DNA of 64,000 nucleotides from Pseudomonas atagonensis (GTDB lineage: Bacteria > Pseudomonadota > Gammaproteobacteria > Pseudomonadales > Pseudomonadaceae): NCBI RefSeq assembly GCF_011369485.1, contig NZ_VXCA01000023.1, forward strand, positions 1-64,000, in the 5' to 3' direction. Position 1 is the stretch's first letter. Every line of letters begins with the position of its first letter. This document shows positions 19,080 through 27,881 of this stretch, in pieces. The notes below the pieces were generated by a model. That model saw only the letters and a list, made by a program, of their open reading frames with translations, was not told where the DNA came from and ran no database searches. A program made the translations under genes and the position numbers.

Positions 19080-19239
19080 TGCAACGAACTCCGTTTGCGC
19101 TTGAAAAAAAATGAAACAAATATGGGCGCGCAAGAATATTACCGAGTGCATGACGCGGTAAAGAAAGATGATGGCTCTGAGCCATTATTTACGACGGAAA
19201 GCCGTGCAGCAGACGCACGGCTCTGCATTCGGAAGGCGC

Positions 19240-19276
19240 AACGCGTAGCGCCGATCACTCATCGGCGCTGCGCGTT
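19240..19276. terminator. hairpin downstream of the AtoE-type gene
   Basis: A 16-bp stem (AACGCGTAGCGCCGAT / ATCGGCGCTGCGCGTT, one wobble) with loop CACTC begins 5 bp past the transporter stop codon. Runs of T or A on the flanks are short (TTTTGTTT on the plus strand), so efficiency is uncertain. A second smaller hairpin, GCCGTGC...GCACGGC, lies at 19201-19221. Confidence 0.6.
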
Positions 19277-19280
19277 TTGT

Positions 19281-20699
19281 TTACGGCATCACCGGCGGTG
19301 TGTACGCCAGGGTGGTGCCCAGCGCCCACAACAAAAGCAGCACCAGCGGTGTGTGCACGAGCAATTGCACGAACGAGAAACCGATCAGATCCCGCGCCTT
19401 CAAGCCCAGCACACCCAGCAGTGGCAGCATGTAGAACGGGTTGATCAGGTTCGGCAGCGCTTCGGCGGCGTTGTAAATCTGCACCGCCCAGCCGAGGTGA
19501 TATTGCAGGTCGTTGGCGACTTGCATCACGTACGGCGCTTCGATGATCCACTTGCCGCCACCGGACGGAATGAAGAAACCGAGGATCGCCGAGTACACGC
19601 CCATCAGCAGCGCATAAGTGTCGTGGGAAGCGATGCTGACAAAGAACGTCGAGATGTGATGGGCCAGCGTTTGCGCATCGGCGCCTTTGACGGTGGTCAT
19701 CAGCGCGGCAATCGAGCCGTACAACGGGAACTGGATCAGCACGCCCGTGGTGGTCGGTACGGCTCGGGCCACTGCATCGAGGAAGCTGCGCGGGCGCCAG
19801 TGCAGCAGCGCGCCGAGCATGATGAACAGGAAGTTGTAAGTGTTCAGCCCGGAAATCGCGGTAATCGCCGGTTTCGTCGAAAACTCGTGGAACAGCCATC
19901 CCGCCGCCAGCAGCACCAACACGATGATCAGCAGCGGACTGTGCTCCAGCCATTCACCCGGCCGGGTGCGCGGTTGCAGTGGCGGCAAGTTGAAGGCCGG
20001 GTCGATGCCACAGGCCTTGGCGTCGCGCGCAGAGTTCGGCCCGGGTGCGGTGGCGTAGGCGATGATGATCGAGATCACGATCAGCGCCAGCAGCATCACC
20101 CCGGACTGCCAAAGGAAAATCGTTTCGGTGAACGGGATAACGCCGGTGATCGACAGAATCGACGGCGGCAGGCTGCCGGGGTTGGCCTGCAACTGCGCGG
20201 CTGACGACGACAGGCCCAAAGCCCATACCGCGCCAAGGCCCAGATAGGCAGCGGCGCCGGCGGCGCGGTAATCCATTTTCAGGTCGGTGCGGCGGGCGAG
20301 GGCGCGCACCAGCAAACCGCCGAACACCAGCGACAGTCCCCAGTTGAGCAGGGACGCGACCATGGAGATCAACGCGACCCAGGCGACAGCGGAGCGGCCG
20401 TTTTTCGGGATACGCGCCAGGCGATCAATCAGCTTCACGGCGGGTGGCGAACTGGCGACCACGTAACCGCCGATCACCACGAAGGCCATCTGCATGGTGA
20501 ACGGAATCAGACTCCAGAACCCGTCACCGAAGGCCATCGCGGCGTCCGTGGGTTTGGCGCCCATGGCCATTGTGGCCAGCGCCACGATGATGACGGCGAG
20601 CGCGGCGAATACCCACGAATCGGGAAACCAGCGTTCGGCAAAGCTTGAGCAGCGCAAGGCGAAGCGCGCAGAGCGGCTATCTTCGATATCAACGGCCAC
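19281..20699 (-). CDS. atoE: short-chain fatty acid transporter, AtoE family
   Basis: 472-residue inner-membrane carrier with about 12 hydrophobic segments, of the AtoE/short-chain fatty acid family. It has the family pattern of a GTG start, a soluble N-terminus with FAERWFPDSWVFA, LLNWGLSLVFGG, and FIPSGGGKWIIEAPYVM near residue 360. Known role: uptake of short-chain fatty acids such as acetoacetate or butyrate. No CoA-transferase or thiolase gene is next to it, so the substrate is open. Confidence 0.85.
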   Translation of the reverse strand: MAVDIEDSRSARFALRCSSFAERWFPDSWVFAALAVIIVALATMAMGAKPTDAAMAFGDGFWSLIPFTMQMAFVVIGGYVVASSPPAVKLIDRLARIPKNGRSAVAWVALISMVASLLNWGLSLVFGGLLVRALARRTDLKMDYRAAGAAAYLGLGAVWALGLSSSAAQLQANPGSLPPSILSITGVIPFTETIFLWQSGVMLLALIVISIIIAYATAPGPNSARDAKACGIDPAFNLPPLQPRTRPGEWLEHSPLLIIVLVLLAAGWLFHEFSTKPAITAISGLNTYNFLFIMLGALLHWRPRSFLDAVARAVPTTTGVLIQFPLYGSIAALMTTVKGADAQTLAHHISTFFVSIASHDTYALLMGVYSAILGFFIPSGGGKWIIEAPYVMQVANDLQYHLGWAVQIYNAAEALPNLINPFYMLPLLGVLGLKARDLIGFSFVQLLVHTPLVLLLLWALGTTLAYTPPVMP

Positions 20700-20755
20700 A
20701 GGAATACCTCGGATTTTTATGGTTATTTTGGGTCCGCAGGACGATCAGTGCTTTG

Positions 20756-20842
20756 GTGGGAGCGGGCTTGCTCGCAAATGCGGTATATCAGTCGATATTG
20801 ATTTGGCTGACACACCGCATTCGCGAGCAAGCCCGCTCCCAC
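20756..20842. repeat. REP doublet (inverted pair, GC-rich variant)
   Basis: Left arm GTGGGAGCGGGCTTGCTCGC and its inverse at 20823-20842, with further matching bases (AATGCGGT / ACCGCATT) inside. Same REP family as the elements near 27.8 kb, with AGCGGGCTTGCTCGC in place of AGCGAGCCTGCTCGC. Confidence 0.9.
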
Positions 20843-20932
20843 AGGTTCTCACTGGGTTGTCGGGCTGTGGACAGGCCTCAACAGTAAATCAACCGCTGCG
20901 GTTTTGTGAGCCGGTTTTGCCAATTCAGGACT

Positions 20933-20974
20933 ATGGTCTAACGGGTTGTCCAACCGCCCATTTGCGTAGACCAT
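20933..20974. promoter_or_regulatory. nested inverted repeat in the leader of the MFS gene
   Basis: ATGGTCTA at 20933-20940 and TAGACCAT at 20967-20974 enclose a second inverted repeat (GGTTG-tc-CAACC). It lies 40 bp before the MFS start codon and could be an operator or an RNA structure. No known riboswitch is recognised. Confidence 0.4.
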
Positions 20975-21013
20975 GGGCGCCTTGGTTTTTTGCCTGTGAC
21001 AGAGTTCTTTGCC

Positions 21014-22327
21014 ATGACTGCCCAAACCCCGGCCAAACCTGCGCCGTTCAGCCGTTCCGACTATAAGACCCTCGGCCTTGCGGCCCTTGGCGGGGCGCTG
21101 GAGATTTACGATTTCATCATTTTCGTATTCTTCGCCCTGACCCTCAGCCAACTGTTCTTTCCGCCGGAAATGCCCGAATGGCTGCGCTTGCTGCAGAGCT
21201 TCGGGATTTTTGTCACCGGGTATCTGGCGCGCCCGCTGGGCGGGATCCTCATGGCGCACTTCGCCGACCGTTTGGGACGCAAGAAAGTCTTCAGCCTGAG
21301 CATCCTGATGATGGCGCTGCCGTGCCTGCTGATCGGCATCATGCCGACGTACGCGCAGATCGGTTATTTCGCGCCCCTGTTGTTGCTGGCGTTGCGCATC
21401 TTGCAAGGTGCTGCGGTGGGCGGTGAGGTGCCGAGCGCCTGGGTGTTCGTCGCCGAACACGCACCGACCGGGCATCGCGGTTATGCCCTGGGCTTTTTGC
21501 AGGCCGGGTTGACCTTCGGGTATTTGATCGGCGCGTTGACCGCGACGTTTCTCGCACAAGTCTTCACGCCGGCGGAAATCCTTGATTACGCCTGGCGTTA
21601 TCCATTCCTGCTCGGTGGTGTGTTCGGTGTGATCGGCGTCTACCTGCGCCGCTGGCTCAGCGAAACCCCGGTGTTCATGGCCATGGAGGCGCAGCGTGAA
21701 GCGCGGGTCGAGTTGCCGCTGCGCACCGTGCTGCGCGAACATCGTTTGGCCATGTTACCGGCCATGTTGCTGACCTGCGTACTGACGTCGGCGGTGGTGG
21801 TGTTTGTCGTCATCACGCCGACCATGATGCAGAAAACCTTCGGCATGAGCGCCAGTCACACCTTCGCTCTGAGCGCATTGGGCATCGTCTTCCTTAATAT
21901 CGGCTGCGTGATCGCCGGCCTTCTGGTTGACCGCATTGGCGCCTGGCGCACGGTCATGTTGTACAGCCTGCTGCTGCCGCTGGGCATCGGCGTGCTCTAT
22001 GGCTGTCTGATCGGCGGTGGAGACTGGGTCGGCATTGCCTATGCGATAGCGGGCCTGGGCTGTGGCGTGGTCGGGGCTGTGCCATCGGTGATGGTCGGTT
22101 TGTTTCCGGCGCGTATCCGGGTGTCGGGGATTTCCTTTACCTACAACATTGCCTACGCCGCATGGGCGAGCATCACACCGCTGCTGCTGATCGGGCTGAT
22201 GCCGTGGAGCCCGTGGATCTGCGTGATGTTCTGCGCGATGATGGGGGTGGTGGGCATCTTGAGTGCGGCGTATTTTGGCGCGCGGATGCCGCGTACAGGA
22301 CAATGCCAGGTGCCCGGAACTGCCTGA
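21014..22327 (+). CDS. MFS transporter, metabolite:proton symporter type
   Basis: 437 residues from the ATG at 21014, 12 membrane segments. It has the metabolite:H+ symporter signatures of the ProP/ShiA/CitA branch: EIYDFIIFVFFA in TM1, RPLGGILMAHFADRLGRKKVF after TM2, and GEVPSAWVFVAEHAPTGHRG after TM4. Known for the branch: proton-coupled uptake of organic acids or osmolytes. The substrate cannot be read from the sequence and no catabolic genes are linked. Confidence 0.85.
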   Translation: MTAQTPAKPAPFSRSDYKTLGLAALGGALEIYDFIIFVFFALTLSQLFFPPEMPEWLRLLQSFGIFVTGYLARPLGGILMAHFADRLGRKKVFSLSILMMALPCLLIGIMPTYAQIGYFAPLLLLALRILQGAAVGGEVPSAWVFVAEHAPTGHRGYALGFLQAGLTFGYLIGALTATFLAQVFTPAEILDYAWRYPFLLGGVFGVIGVYLRRWLSETPVFMAMEAQREARVELPLRTVLREHRLAMLPAMLLTCVLTSAVVVFVVITPTMMQKTFGMSASHTFALSALGIVFLNIGCVIAGLLVDRIGAWRTVMLYSLLLPLGIGVLYGCLIGGGDWVGIAYAIAGLGCGVVGAVPSVMVGLFPARIRVSGISFTYNIAYAAWASITPLLLIGLMPWSPWICVMFCAMMGVVGILSAAYFGARMPRTGQCQVPGTA

Positions 22328-22443
22328 GGGCGCACCTCATGACTTTTTTTGACTGACGAGTCGCAAGCACTCTTCAGAAAAGTTTTTCAGTGCCGATGGT
22401 TAGGCTGCATCCCGCTTTCTATCCTGCCCATCGGTACTTTCCC

Positions 22444-23760
22444 ATGTTCAATAAACGCCTGAAGCAAGAGCTGGCCACACTTCGTGAAGAACTCTCCAGC
22501 CTTGTGCAAGTGAAGGAAAGTCTGGAAAGCGAGATGCTGGTACTGAATCTTGAACCGGACGGCCGGGTTCAATCGGTCAACCAGAACTTCCTCAGCGAGA
22601 TGCTCTACAAGAGCCACGACCTGATCGGTCGCGCGCTCGAAGACATCGTACCGGCTCACGTCAAGTCCGACGAATTCCACCACCGCTTCAAGAATGCGCT
22701 GACGCGCGGCGAGCATTTCGCCGGGGCGGTGCGCCTGTTGCGCGGCAACGGTGAGGAGGCGTGGCTGCGCTCGATCGTGCAGCCGGTGCGTTCTTCGGAC
22801 GGGCGGATCAAGCACATCTCGCTGTACGCCAGCGACCTGACCCGCACCATCGAAGCTTCTCGCGAACACGAAAACCTGATCGGCGCGCTGGTGCGTTCCA
22901 CCGCAGTGATCGAGTTCGACCTCAATGGCAACGTGCTTAACGCCAACGAGCGCTTCCTCAATGGCACGGGTTACACACTGGCGCAGATCAAAGGTAAACA
23001 TCACCGGATGTTTTGCTTTCCCGAGGATTACAACAGTGCCGAGTACCAGAACTTCTGGCGTCGTTTGAACAACGGCGAGTTTGTCGCTGATCGTTTCAAA
23101 CGCATCGATAGCCATGGTCGTACGGTCTGGCTGGAGGCGTCCTACAACCCGGTGGTCGATGCCAACAACAAACTGTACAAAGTGGTGAAATTCGCCACGG
23201 TCATCACCGATCAGGTCAACCGCGAACAAGCCGTGGCCGAAGCGGCCAACATCGCCTACAGCACTTCGCAGCAGACCGACAGCACGGCACAGCGCGGCAC
23301 CACAGTCGTGACCGAAGCGGTCAACGTGATGCGCGATCTGTCGCGGCACATGCAAACCGCCGGTGAAGGTATTGAAGCGTTGAACGAGCAGTCGCTGGTG
23401 ATCGGCACCATCGTCAAAACCATCAGCGGCATTGCCGAACAGACCAATCTGTTGGCGCTCAACGCGGCGATCGAAGCCGCGCGTGCCGGCGAGCAGGGCC
23501 GAGGCTTTGCGGTGGTAGCGGACGAAGTGCGGCAACTGGCATCGCGCACCAGTCAGGCGACCGACGAAATCGTCGGCGTGGTTCGGCAGAACCAGGAAAT
23601 GGCGCGCAACGCTGTGGCGCTGATGACCGATGGCAAGCTCCAGGCCGAGCAAGGCCTGGCGCTGGCGGCGGAGGCGGGTACGGTGATTGTCGAAATTCAG
23701 GACGGTGCGCAGAAAGTGGTGAACGCCGTCGGCCAGTTTGCCAATCAACTGTCCAACTGA
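22444..23760 (+). CDS. cytoplasmic PAS-PAS methyl-accepting chemotaxis protein (BdlA/Aer-like)
   Basis: 438 residues from the ATG at 22444. There is no membrane segment. Residues about 25-140 and 150-270 are two PAS domains ([22 protein letters not shown] and [21 protein letters not shown]). The C-terminal part is a short MCP signalling domain with the hairpin-tip sequence [35 protein letters not shown]. The same layout occurs in P. aeruginosa BdlA (biofilm dispersal) and Aer-type energy sensors, so a cytoplasmic redox or metabolite signal is likely. The ligand is unknown. Confidence 0.88.
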   Translation: MFNKRLKQELATLREELSSLVQVKESLESEMLVLNLEPDGRVQSVNQNFLSEMLYKSHDLIGRALEDIVPAHVKSDEFHHRFKNALTRGEHFAGAVRLLRGNGEEAWLRSIVQPVRSSDGRIKHISLYASDLTRTIEASREHENLIGALVRSTAVIEFDLNGNVLNANERFLNGTGYTLAQIKGKHHRMFCFPEDYNSAEYQNFWRRLNNGEFVADRFKRIDSHGRTVWLEASYNPVVDANNKLYKVVKFATVITDQVNREQAVAEAANIAYSTSQQTDSTAQRGTTVVTEAVNVMRDLSRHMQTAGEGIEALNEQSLVIGTIVKTISGIAEQTNLLALNAAIEAARAGEQGRGFAVVADEVRQLASRTSQATDEIVGVVRQNQEMARNAVALMTDGKLQAEQGLALAAEAGTVIVEIQDGAQKVVNAVGQFANQLSN

Positions 23761-23772
23761 TTTGCGCTGATC

Positions 23773-23804
23773 CCTGTGGGCGCGAGCAGGCTCACTCCCA
23801 CAGG
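23773..23804. repeat. single REP unit
   Basis: CCTGTGGGCGCGAGCAGGCTCACTCCCACAGG: the outer CCTGTGGG/CCCACAGG arms form a hairpin around the REP core. It sits 12 bp after the chemoreceptor stop codon. Confidence 0.85.
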
Positions 23805-23864
23805 TTCTGCGTTTCTCCAATGGCCGGCGTTACAATCTGTTTCTTTTCCCCGGAGCAGATCCCC

Positions 23865-24464
23865 ATGAGCGCCGCCCAACGCCGCCCGGTTCCCCTGAAC
23901 AAAGCCTACCGCCTGCTCAATCACGGGCCGACCGTGCTGGTCAGCGCCGCCCACGATGGCCAACGCAACATCATGGCCGCCGCGTGGGCGATGCCACTGG
24001 ATTTCGAACCGCCGAAAGTCGCCGTCGTACTCGATAAATCCACCTGGACACGGCAACTGCTAGAAGCGTCCGGCACCTTTGTCCTCAATGTGCCTTGCGT
24101 CGATCAGGCCGACATCGTGCAAACCGTGGGCAATACGTCGGGACTGGAAATCAACCAAAATCAAGGACAGGACAAGTTTCAGGCGTACGGCCTGCAGACG
24201 TTTGCCGGCGAACTCGTCGAAGCGCCGCTGCTCAACGGCTGTGTGGCCTGGCTCGAATGCCGGTTGCTGCCCGAGCCGCGCAATCATGAGCAGTACGACC
24301 TGTTCCTCGCCGAAGTCATCGCCGCCCATGCCGATGAGCGTGTGTTCAGCGAAGGCCGCTGGCATTTCGAAGGGCATGATGGTTTGCGCACTTTGCACCA
24401 CGTGGCGGGCGGGCATTTCCTGACGATTGGCGATGCGGTGGACGGGAAAACCCTGCCGTTGTGA
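23865..24464 (+). CDS. flavin reductase-like (FMN-binding split barrel) protein
   Basis: 199 residues from the ATG at 23865 (GGAG 9 bases upstream). It matches the flavin-reductase-like/DIM6 family: GPTVLVSAAHDGQRNIMAAAW near the N-terminus, PPKVAVVLDKSTWT, SGTFVLNVP, and a C-terminal LHHVAGGHFLTIGD. Members bind FMN and act as flavin reductases or as small FMN oxidoreductases. The partner enzyme is unknown. Confidence 0.8.
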   Translation: MSAAQRRPVPLNKAYRLLNHGPTVLVSAAHDGQRNIMAAAWAMPLDFEPPKVAVVLDKSTWTRQLLEASGTFVLNVPCVDQADIVQTVGNTSGLEINQNQGQDKFQAYGLQTFAGELVEAPLLNGCVAWLECRLLPEPRNHEQYDLFLAEVIAAHADERVFSEGRWHFEGHDGLRTLHHVAGGHFLTIGDAVDGKTLPL

Positions 24465-24539
24465 CATTCGCCTGATGGCAAACCAGCGCCGGATGTAGCA
24501 AGGTGTGGGGCATTGTCGAACTGATCAGGCGCATGCCCC

Positions 24540-25172
24540 ATGGACCTTTCCCTGTCGAGTTATCTGGCTCCGTTGCTGTCGTTGGCCTTGCTGTGGACAG
24601 TCGCGGTGGTCACGCCGGGGCCGAACTTCTTCAACATCGCGCAACTGGCGGTCAGCCGTTCCCGCCGCCATGGTGTGGTCGCAGCACTCGGCGTCGCCAC
24701 CGGAACCGTGTTGTGGGGACTGGCGGGCGGGCTGGGCATCCAGACGTTGTTCAGCGCGGCGCCGACGCTGTACCTGAGCTTCAAGATTGCCGGCGGCTGT
24801 TACCTGATCTATCTCGGGCTCAAGCAATTCAAGCGCAAGGCAGCGATTGTTCCCGGTGCGCCGGACAGTTCCGAGCAGACATTGCTGGGCGCCTACGGAC
24901 GCGGCTTGCTGGGCAACATGACCAACCCCAAATCAGCCCTGTTTGTCGCCACCATCTTCGCCACCGCCATGCCGGCGCACATCCCGCCCCTGTTGCTGGC
25001 GCTGGCGGTAATGACCATGGCGACGCTGTCATTCAGTTGGTACGGCTGCGTGGCGCTGTTTTTCGCCAGCCGCCGGATCGCCGGTGTGTACGAGCGGTCG
25101 CGGCAATGGCTGGATCGGTTTGCGGGCGGTTGTTATCTGCTGTTTGGTGTGCATCTGGTGGCTAATCGCTGA
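24540..25172 (+). CDS. LysE/RhtB-family amino-acid exporter
   Basis: 210-residue membrane protein with five to six hydrophobic segments and the family signature VTPGPNFFNIAQLAVSRSR in the first loop, then GLGIQTLF and LLGNMTNPKSALF. Known role: efflux of amino acids or their analogues. No regulator adjoins, so the substrate is not predictable. Confidence 0.87.
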   Translation: MDLSLSSYLAPLLSLALLWTVAVVTPGPNFFNIAQLAVSRSRRHGVVAALGVATGTVLWGLAGGLGIQTLFSAAPTLYLSFKIAGGCYLIYLGLKQFKRKAAIVPGAPDSSEQTLLGAYGRGLLGNMTNPKSALFVATIFATAMPAHIPPLLLALAVMTMATLSFSWYGCVALFFASRRIAGVYERSRQWLDRFAGGCYLLFGVHLVANR

Positions 25173-25206
25173 GCCCCGGTTACAGGCTGGGTTGCTGCAG
25201 TCTGTA

Positions 25207-25578
25207 TCAGATTTGCTTCATTGGTTTGATCAGGCTTTCGGCAGGAATTCCAAACAGCTCATGAAGTTTCCATATCATTGGCAAAGTGAGTGCCCGCTTG
25301 CCATTCAACACTTCGTAGACCCTGTTTGTTCGACCGATAGCCGGAGCGAGATCCGCAGCTGACAGGCCTGACTGTTCCATTCGGAATTTGATGGCATCGA
25401 TTGGATTGGGCAGATCCAGTGGAAACTGTCTGGCTTCGTAGGCCTCAATGAGAGTGATCATGATGTCGAAGTAATCACCTTCAGGGGTACCCGGTTCAGG
25501 CTCGTTGTCGAAGAGTGCAGAGACGTTTTTGAGCGCCGCACGGTAGTCTTCTTCGTTATGAATCGGACGTATATTCAT
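25207..25578 (-). CDS. HigA-type antitoxin with HTH domain (toxin gene apparently lost)
   Basis: 123 residues. The N-terminal IRPIHNEEDYRAALKNVSALF and middle GTPEGDYFDIMITLIEAYE are typical of HigA antitoxins. Residues 60-115 hold a lambda-repressor-like HTH (GLSAADLAPAIGRTNRVYEVLNGKRALTLPMIWKLHELF). The gene for its RNase toxin HigB should precede it on the minus strand, but 25,579-25,740 codes only for a short frame. Confidence 0.82.
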   Translation of the reverse strand: MNIRPIHNEEDYRAALKNVSALFDNEPEPGTPEGDYFDIMITLIEAYEARQFPLDLPNPIDAIKFRMEQSGLSAADLAPAIGRTNRVYEVLNGKRALTLPMIWKLHELFGIPAESLIKPMKQI

Positions 25579-25700
25579 GGGTTACTCCATTTCGACGGTA
25601 TCAGCGTCGATTACATTCATTAACGATCTGCAGATCCTGGCAACATCATTTTTGGAACGGTCACTTACTCTATCCGTGACAGCATATTTTCGGGGTAGGA
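25579..25700 (-). pseudogene. possible remnant of a HigB toxin 3' end
   Basis: Directly before the antitoxin ATG a minus-strand frame ends with VIDADTVEME then TAA. This resembles the common C-terminal pattern (Y-D-x-I-D-A-x-T) of HigB mRNA interferases. Upstream residues do not look like HigB and no full toxin fits. The resemblance is short and could be chance. Confidence 0.25.
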
Positions 25701-25741
25701 AAAGGCGACGGTTCGCAGTTGAACAGAACCCGTTGGCAACA

Positions 25742-25771
25742 AAAAAGGCTTACCTCGCGGTAAGCCTTTTC
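25742..25771. terminator. terminator of ggt
   Basis: Hairpin AAAAGGCTTACC-tcgc-GGTAAGCCTTTT with A/T tails on both sides, 17 bp past the ggt stop codon on the minus strand. Confidence 0.9.
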
Positions 25772-25787
25772 TCTTTGCCTCGTAGTC

Positions 25788-27620
25788 TCAATCCCCCAAC
25801 GCTTCCCCTTCACGCCGTGGGTCTGCGCCACCTGCCAGCGACGCTTTCCCCTGCGCGTCCTTGAGCCGAACAATGGCCTGGGTGCCGCTGGTCATGTCGA
25901 TTTCGCTCACCGTGTGCCCCCTGTCTTTCAGCGCCTGAATCAGCGCCGGGCTGAACTGGCCTTGTTCCAGTTCGGTCGGGCCGTTGCGGCTGCCGAAGTT
26001 GGGCAGGCTGATGGCGCTTTGTGGGTCGAGGTTCCAGTCGAGCAGGCCGACGGTGGTTTTCGCCACGTATTCGATGATTTGCGAACCGCCGGGTGAGCCG
26101 ACCGTAGCGACGAATTCGCCGCTGTTGCGATCGAAGATCAGCGTCGGCGCCATCGACGAGCGTGGGCGCTTGCCGGGTTCGACGCGGTTGGCGACTTTCT
26201 GCCCGTTCTCTTCGGGGATGAACGAGAAGTCAGTCATCTGGTTATTCAGCAGAAAGCCCTGAACCATCAAGTGCGAGCCAAACGCGGCCTCGATGGTGGT
26301 GGTCATCGACACGGCGCCGCCCAGATCATCCACCGCGACCACTTGCGAAGTGGAGATGCGCAGCGGCGAGCGATCCGGTGCGTAGGCCACCTGCACGCCG
26401 GGCGGTGTGCCCGGTTTGGCGCTGCCCATGCTGCGTTCGCCGATCAGGCTGGCGCGGCTGGCCAGATAACCCGGGTCGACCAGGCCTTTGACCGGCACCG
26501 GCACGAAGTCGGTATCGGCGACGTATTGCGCGCGGTCGGCGTAGGCCAGACGTTCGGCTTCGGCGATCAGATGCACGGCTTGTGGATCGGGTTCTATGCC
26601 GGCCGGCTTGTCGGTTTTCACCGGTTTCAGCGTTGTCAGGGAAAGGCGTGGATCGCGGGTTTCCAGCGCCTGCAAGGTGCCGAGAATCTGCGCCACGGCA
26701 ATCCCGCCCGACGACGGTGGTGGCATGCCGCAGACCTGCCAGCGCTTGTAATCGGTGCACAGCGGCGCGCGTTCTTTGGCCTGATAGTGCTGCAGATCGT
26801 TCAGCGACAGACTTCCGGGGTTGGCGTGGCCCTGAACCTTGGCGACGATTTCTTCTGCGACCGGGCCTTTGTACAGCGCGTCCGCACCCTCGTTGGCGAT
26901 GCGTTTGAGCACGGCGGCCAGCGCCGGGTTTTGCAGGCGTGTGCCGACGGCTTTGACGCTGCCATCGGCGTTGAGGAAGTACTTCGCCATCTCTGGCGAC
27001 TGGCGGATCACCGGGTCGGATTCCAGCAACGAATGCAGGCGCGGCGAGACCGCAAAGCCTTGCTCGGAGAGTTTGATCGCCGGTTCAAACAGCTTCGCCC
27101 ACGGCAGGCGACCGTGTTGTTGATACGCCATTTCCAGCGCACGCAACACGCCCGGCGTACCGACCGAACGTCCGCCGATCTGCGCCTGCGGAAACGACAT
27201 CGGTTGGCCATCGGCGCGCAGGAACAGCTTTTCGGTCGCGCCGGCCGGAGCGGTTTCACGACCGTCATAAGTGCGCACCTGTTTGCCGTCCCACAGCACG
27301 ATCATCGCGCCGCCGCCGATCCCGGAAGATTGCGGCTCAACCAGGGTCAGCACCGCTTGCATCGCAATTGCCGCATCAATCGCCGAACCGCCCTGACGCA
27401 GCATCTCGCGACCGGCCTCGGCGGCGAGCGGGTTGGCAGCGGCGGCCATGTGTTGGCTGGCGTGGCGGGTTTGCAGGTCGGTGCGATAACCGGAAGCGGC
27501 TTCCGGTGCCTGTGGCAGAGTCGAGGAGGGCGGGGCGTTGCACGCGGCGAGGGTCAGGGCGCTGATGATCAGCGTCAGGGCTGGCAGGCGAAAGCGGCTC
27601 AGGGGCAGGGCTGGAAACAC
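25788..27620 (-). CDS. ggt: gamma-glutamyltransferase, lipoprotein form
   Basis: 610-residue precursor that self-cleaves into two subunits and hydrolyses or transfers the gamma-glutamyl group of glutathione in the periplasm. GTG start. The signal peptide ends in LAAC with Cys27, so the enzyme is probably membrane-anchored. Family motifs: ESQSSGIGGG-like VEPQSSGIGGGAM near 95, PPPSSGG at 300, and the autocleavage site at Thr424, read here as Thr-Ser-Gln instead of the common Thr-Thr-His, followed by VVAVDDLGGAVSMTTTIE. The C-terminal GSPGGSQIIEYV oxyanion region is intact. A terminator follows. Confidence 0.93.
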   Translation of the reverse strand: MFPALPLSRFRLPALTLIISALTLAACNAPPSSTLPQAPEAASGYRTDLQTRHASQHMAAAANPLAAEAGREMLRQGGSAIDAAIAMQAVLTLVEPQSSGIGGGAMIVLWDGKQVRTYDGRETAPAGATEKLFLRADGQPMSFPQAQIGGRSVGTPGVLRALEMAYQQHGRLPWAKLFEPAIKLSEQGFAVSPRLHSLLESDPVIRQSPEMAKYFLNADGSVKAVGTRLQNPALAAVLKRIANEGADALYKGPVAEEIVAKVQGHANPGSLSLNDLQHYQAKERAPLCTDYKRWQVCGMPPPSSGGIAVAQILGTLQALETRDPRLSLTTLKPVKTDKPAGIEPDPQAVHLIAEAERLAYADRAQYVADTDFVPVPVKGLVDPGYLASRASLIGERSMGSAKPGTPPGVQVAYAPDRSPLRISTSQVVAVDDLGGAVSMTTTIEAAFGSHLMVQGFLLNNQMTDFSFIPEENGQKVANRVEPGKRPRSSMAPTLIFDRNSGEFVATVGSPGGSQIIEYVAKTTVGLLDWNLDPQSAISLPNFGSRNGPTELEQGQFSPALIQALKDRGHTVSEIDMTSGTQAIVRLKDAQGKASLAGGADPRREGEALGD

Positions 27621-27767
27621 GCGGGCTCTCCGTCCGTGGGATAAAAGTCTGAGGGACTTTATCGACCGCTCGGTCGCGACGCAAACCGATGGGCATTTTT
27701 GTCTTTCTTTTCAGGGCGGATGTTCGCTAGGGTCAGCGTCAAAGCCATCGAACTGAAACAAGCCCCT

Positions 27768-27854
27768 ATGGGAGCGAGCCTGCTCGCGAATACGGTGTGT
27801 CAGCCAGCCTGAATGTTGAATGCGAAACCGCTTCGCGAGCAGGCTCGCTCCCAC
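27768..27854. repeat. REP doublet (inverted pair)
   Basis: ATGGGAGCGAGCCTGCTCGC on the left and its inverse (GCGAGCAGGCTCGCTCCCAC) on the right, with about 45 bp of partly complementary DNA between. It lies in the leader of the DUF2817 gene, ending 27 bp before its start. Confidence 0.9.
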
Positions 27855-27881
27855 ACATACAAGATCAACAAGAGGCCGAAC

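Noticed and set aside
17859..20204. 781-codon open frame opposite hscC and the AtoE-type gene
   Set aside because: Antisense shadow of two recognised genes; crosses the intergenic hairpins between them.
25207..25578. Complete HigBA toxin-antitoxin module
   Set aside because: No full toxin frame is present upstream or downstream of the antitoxin.
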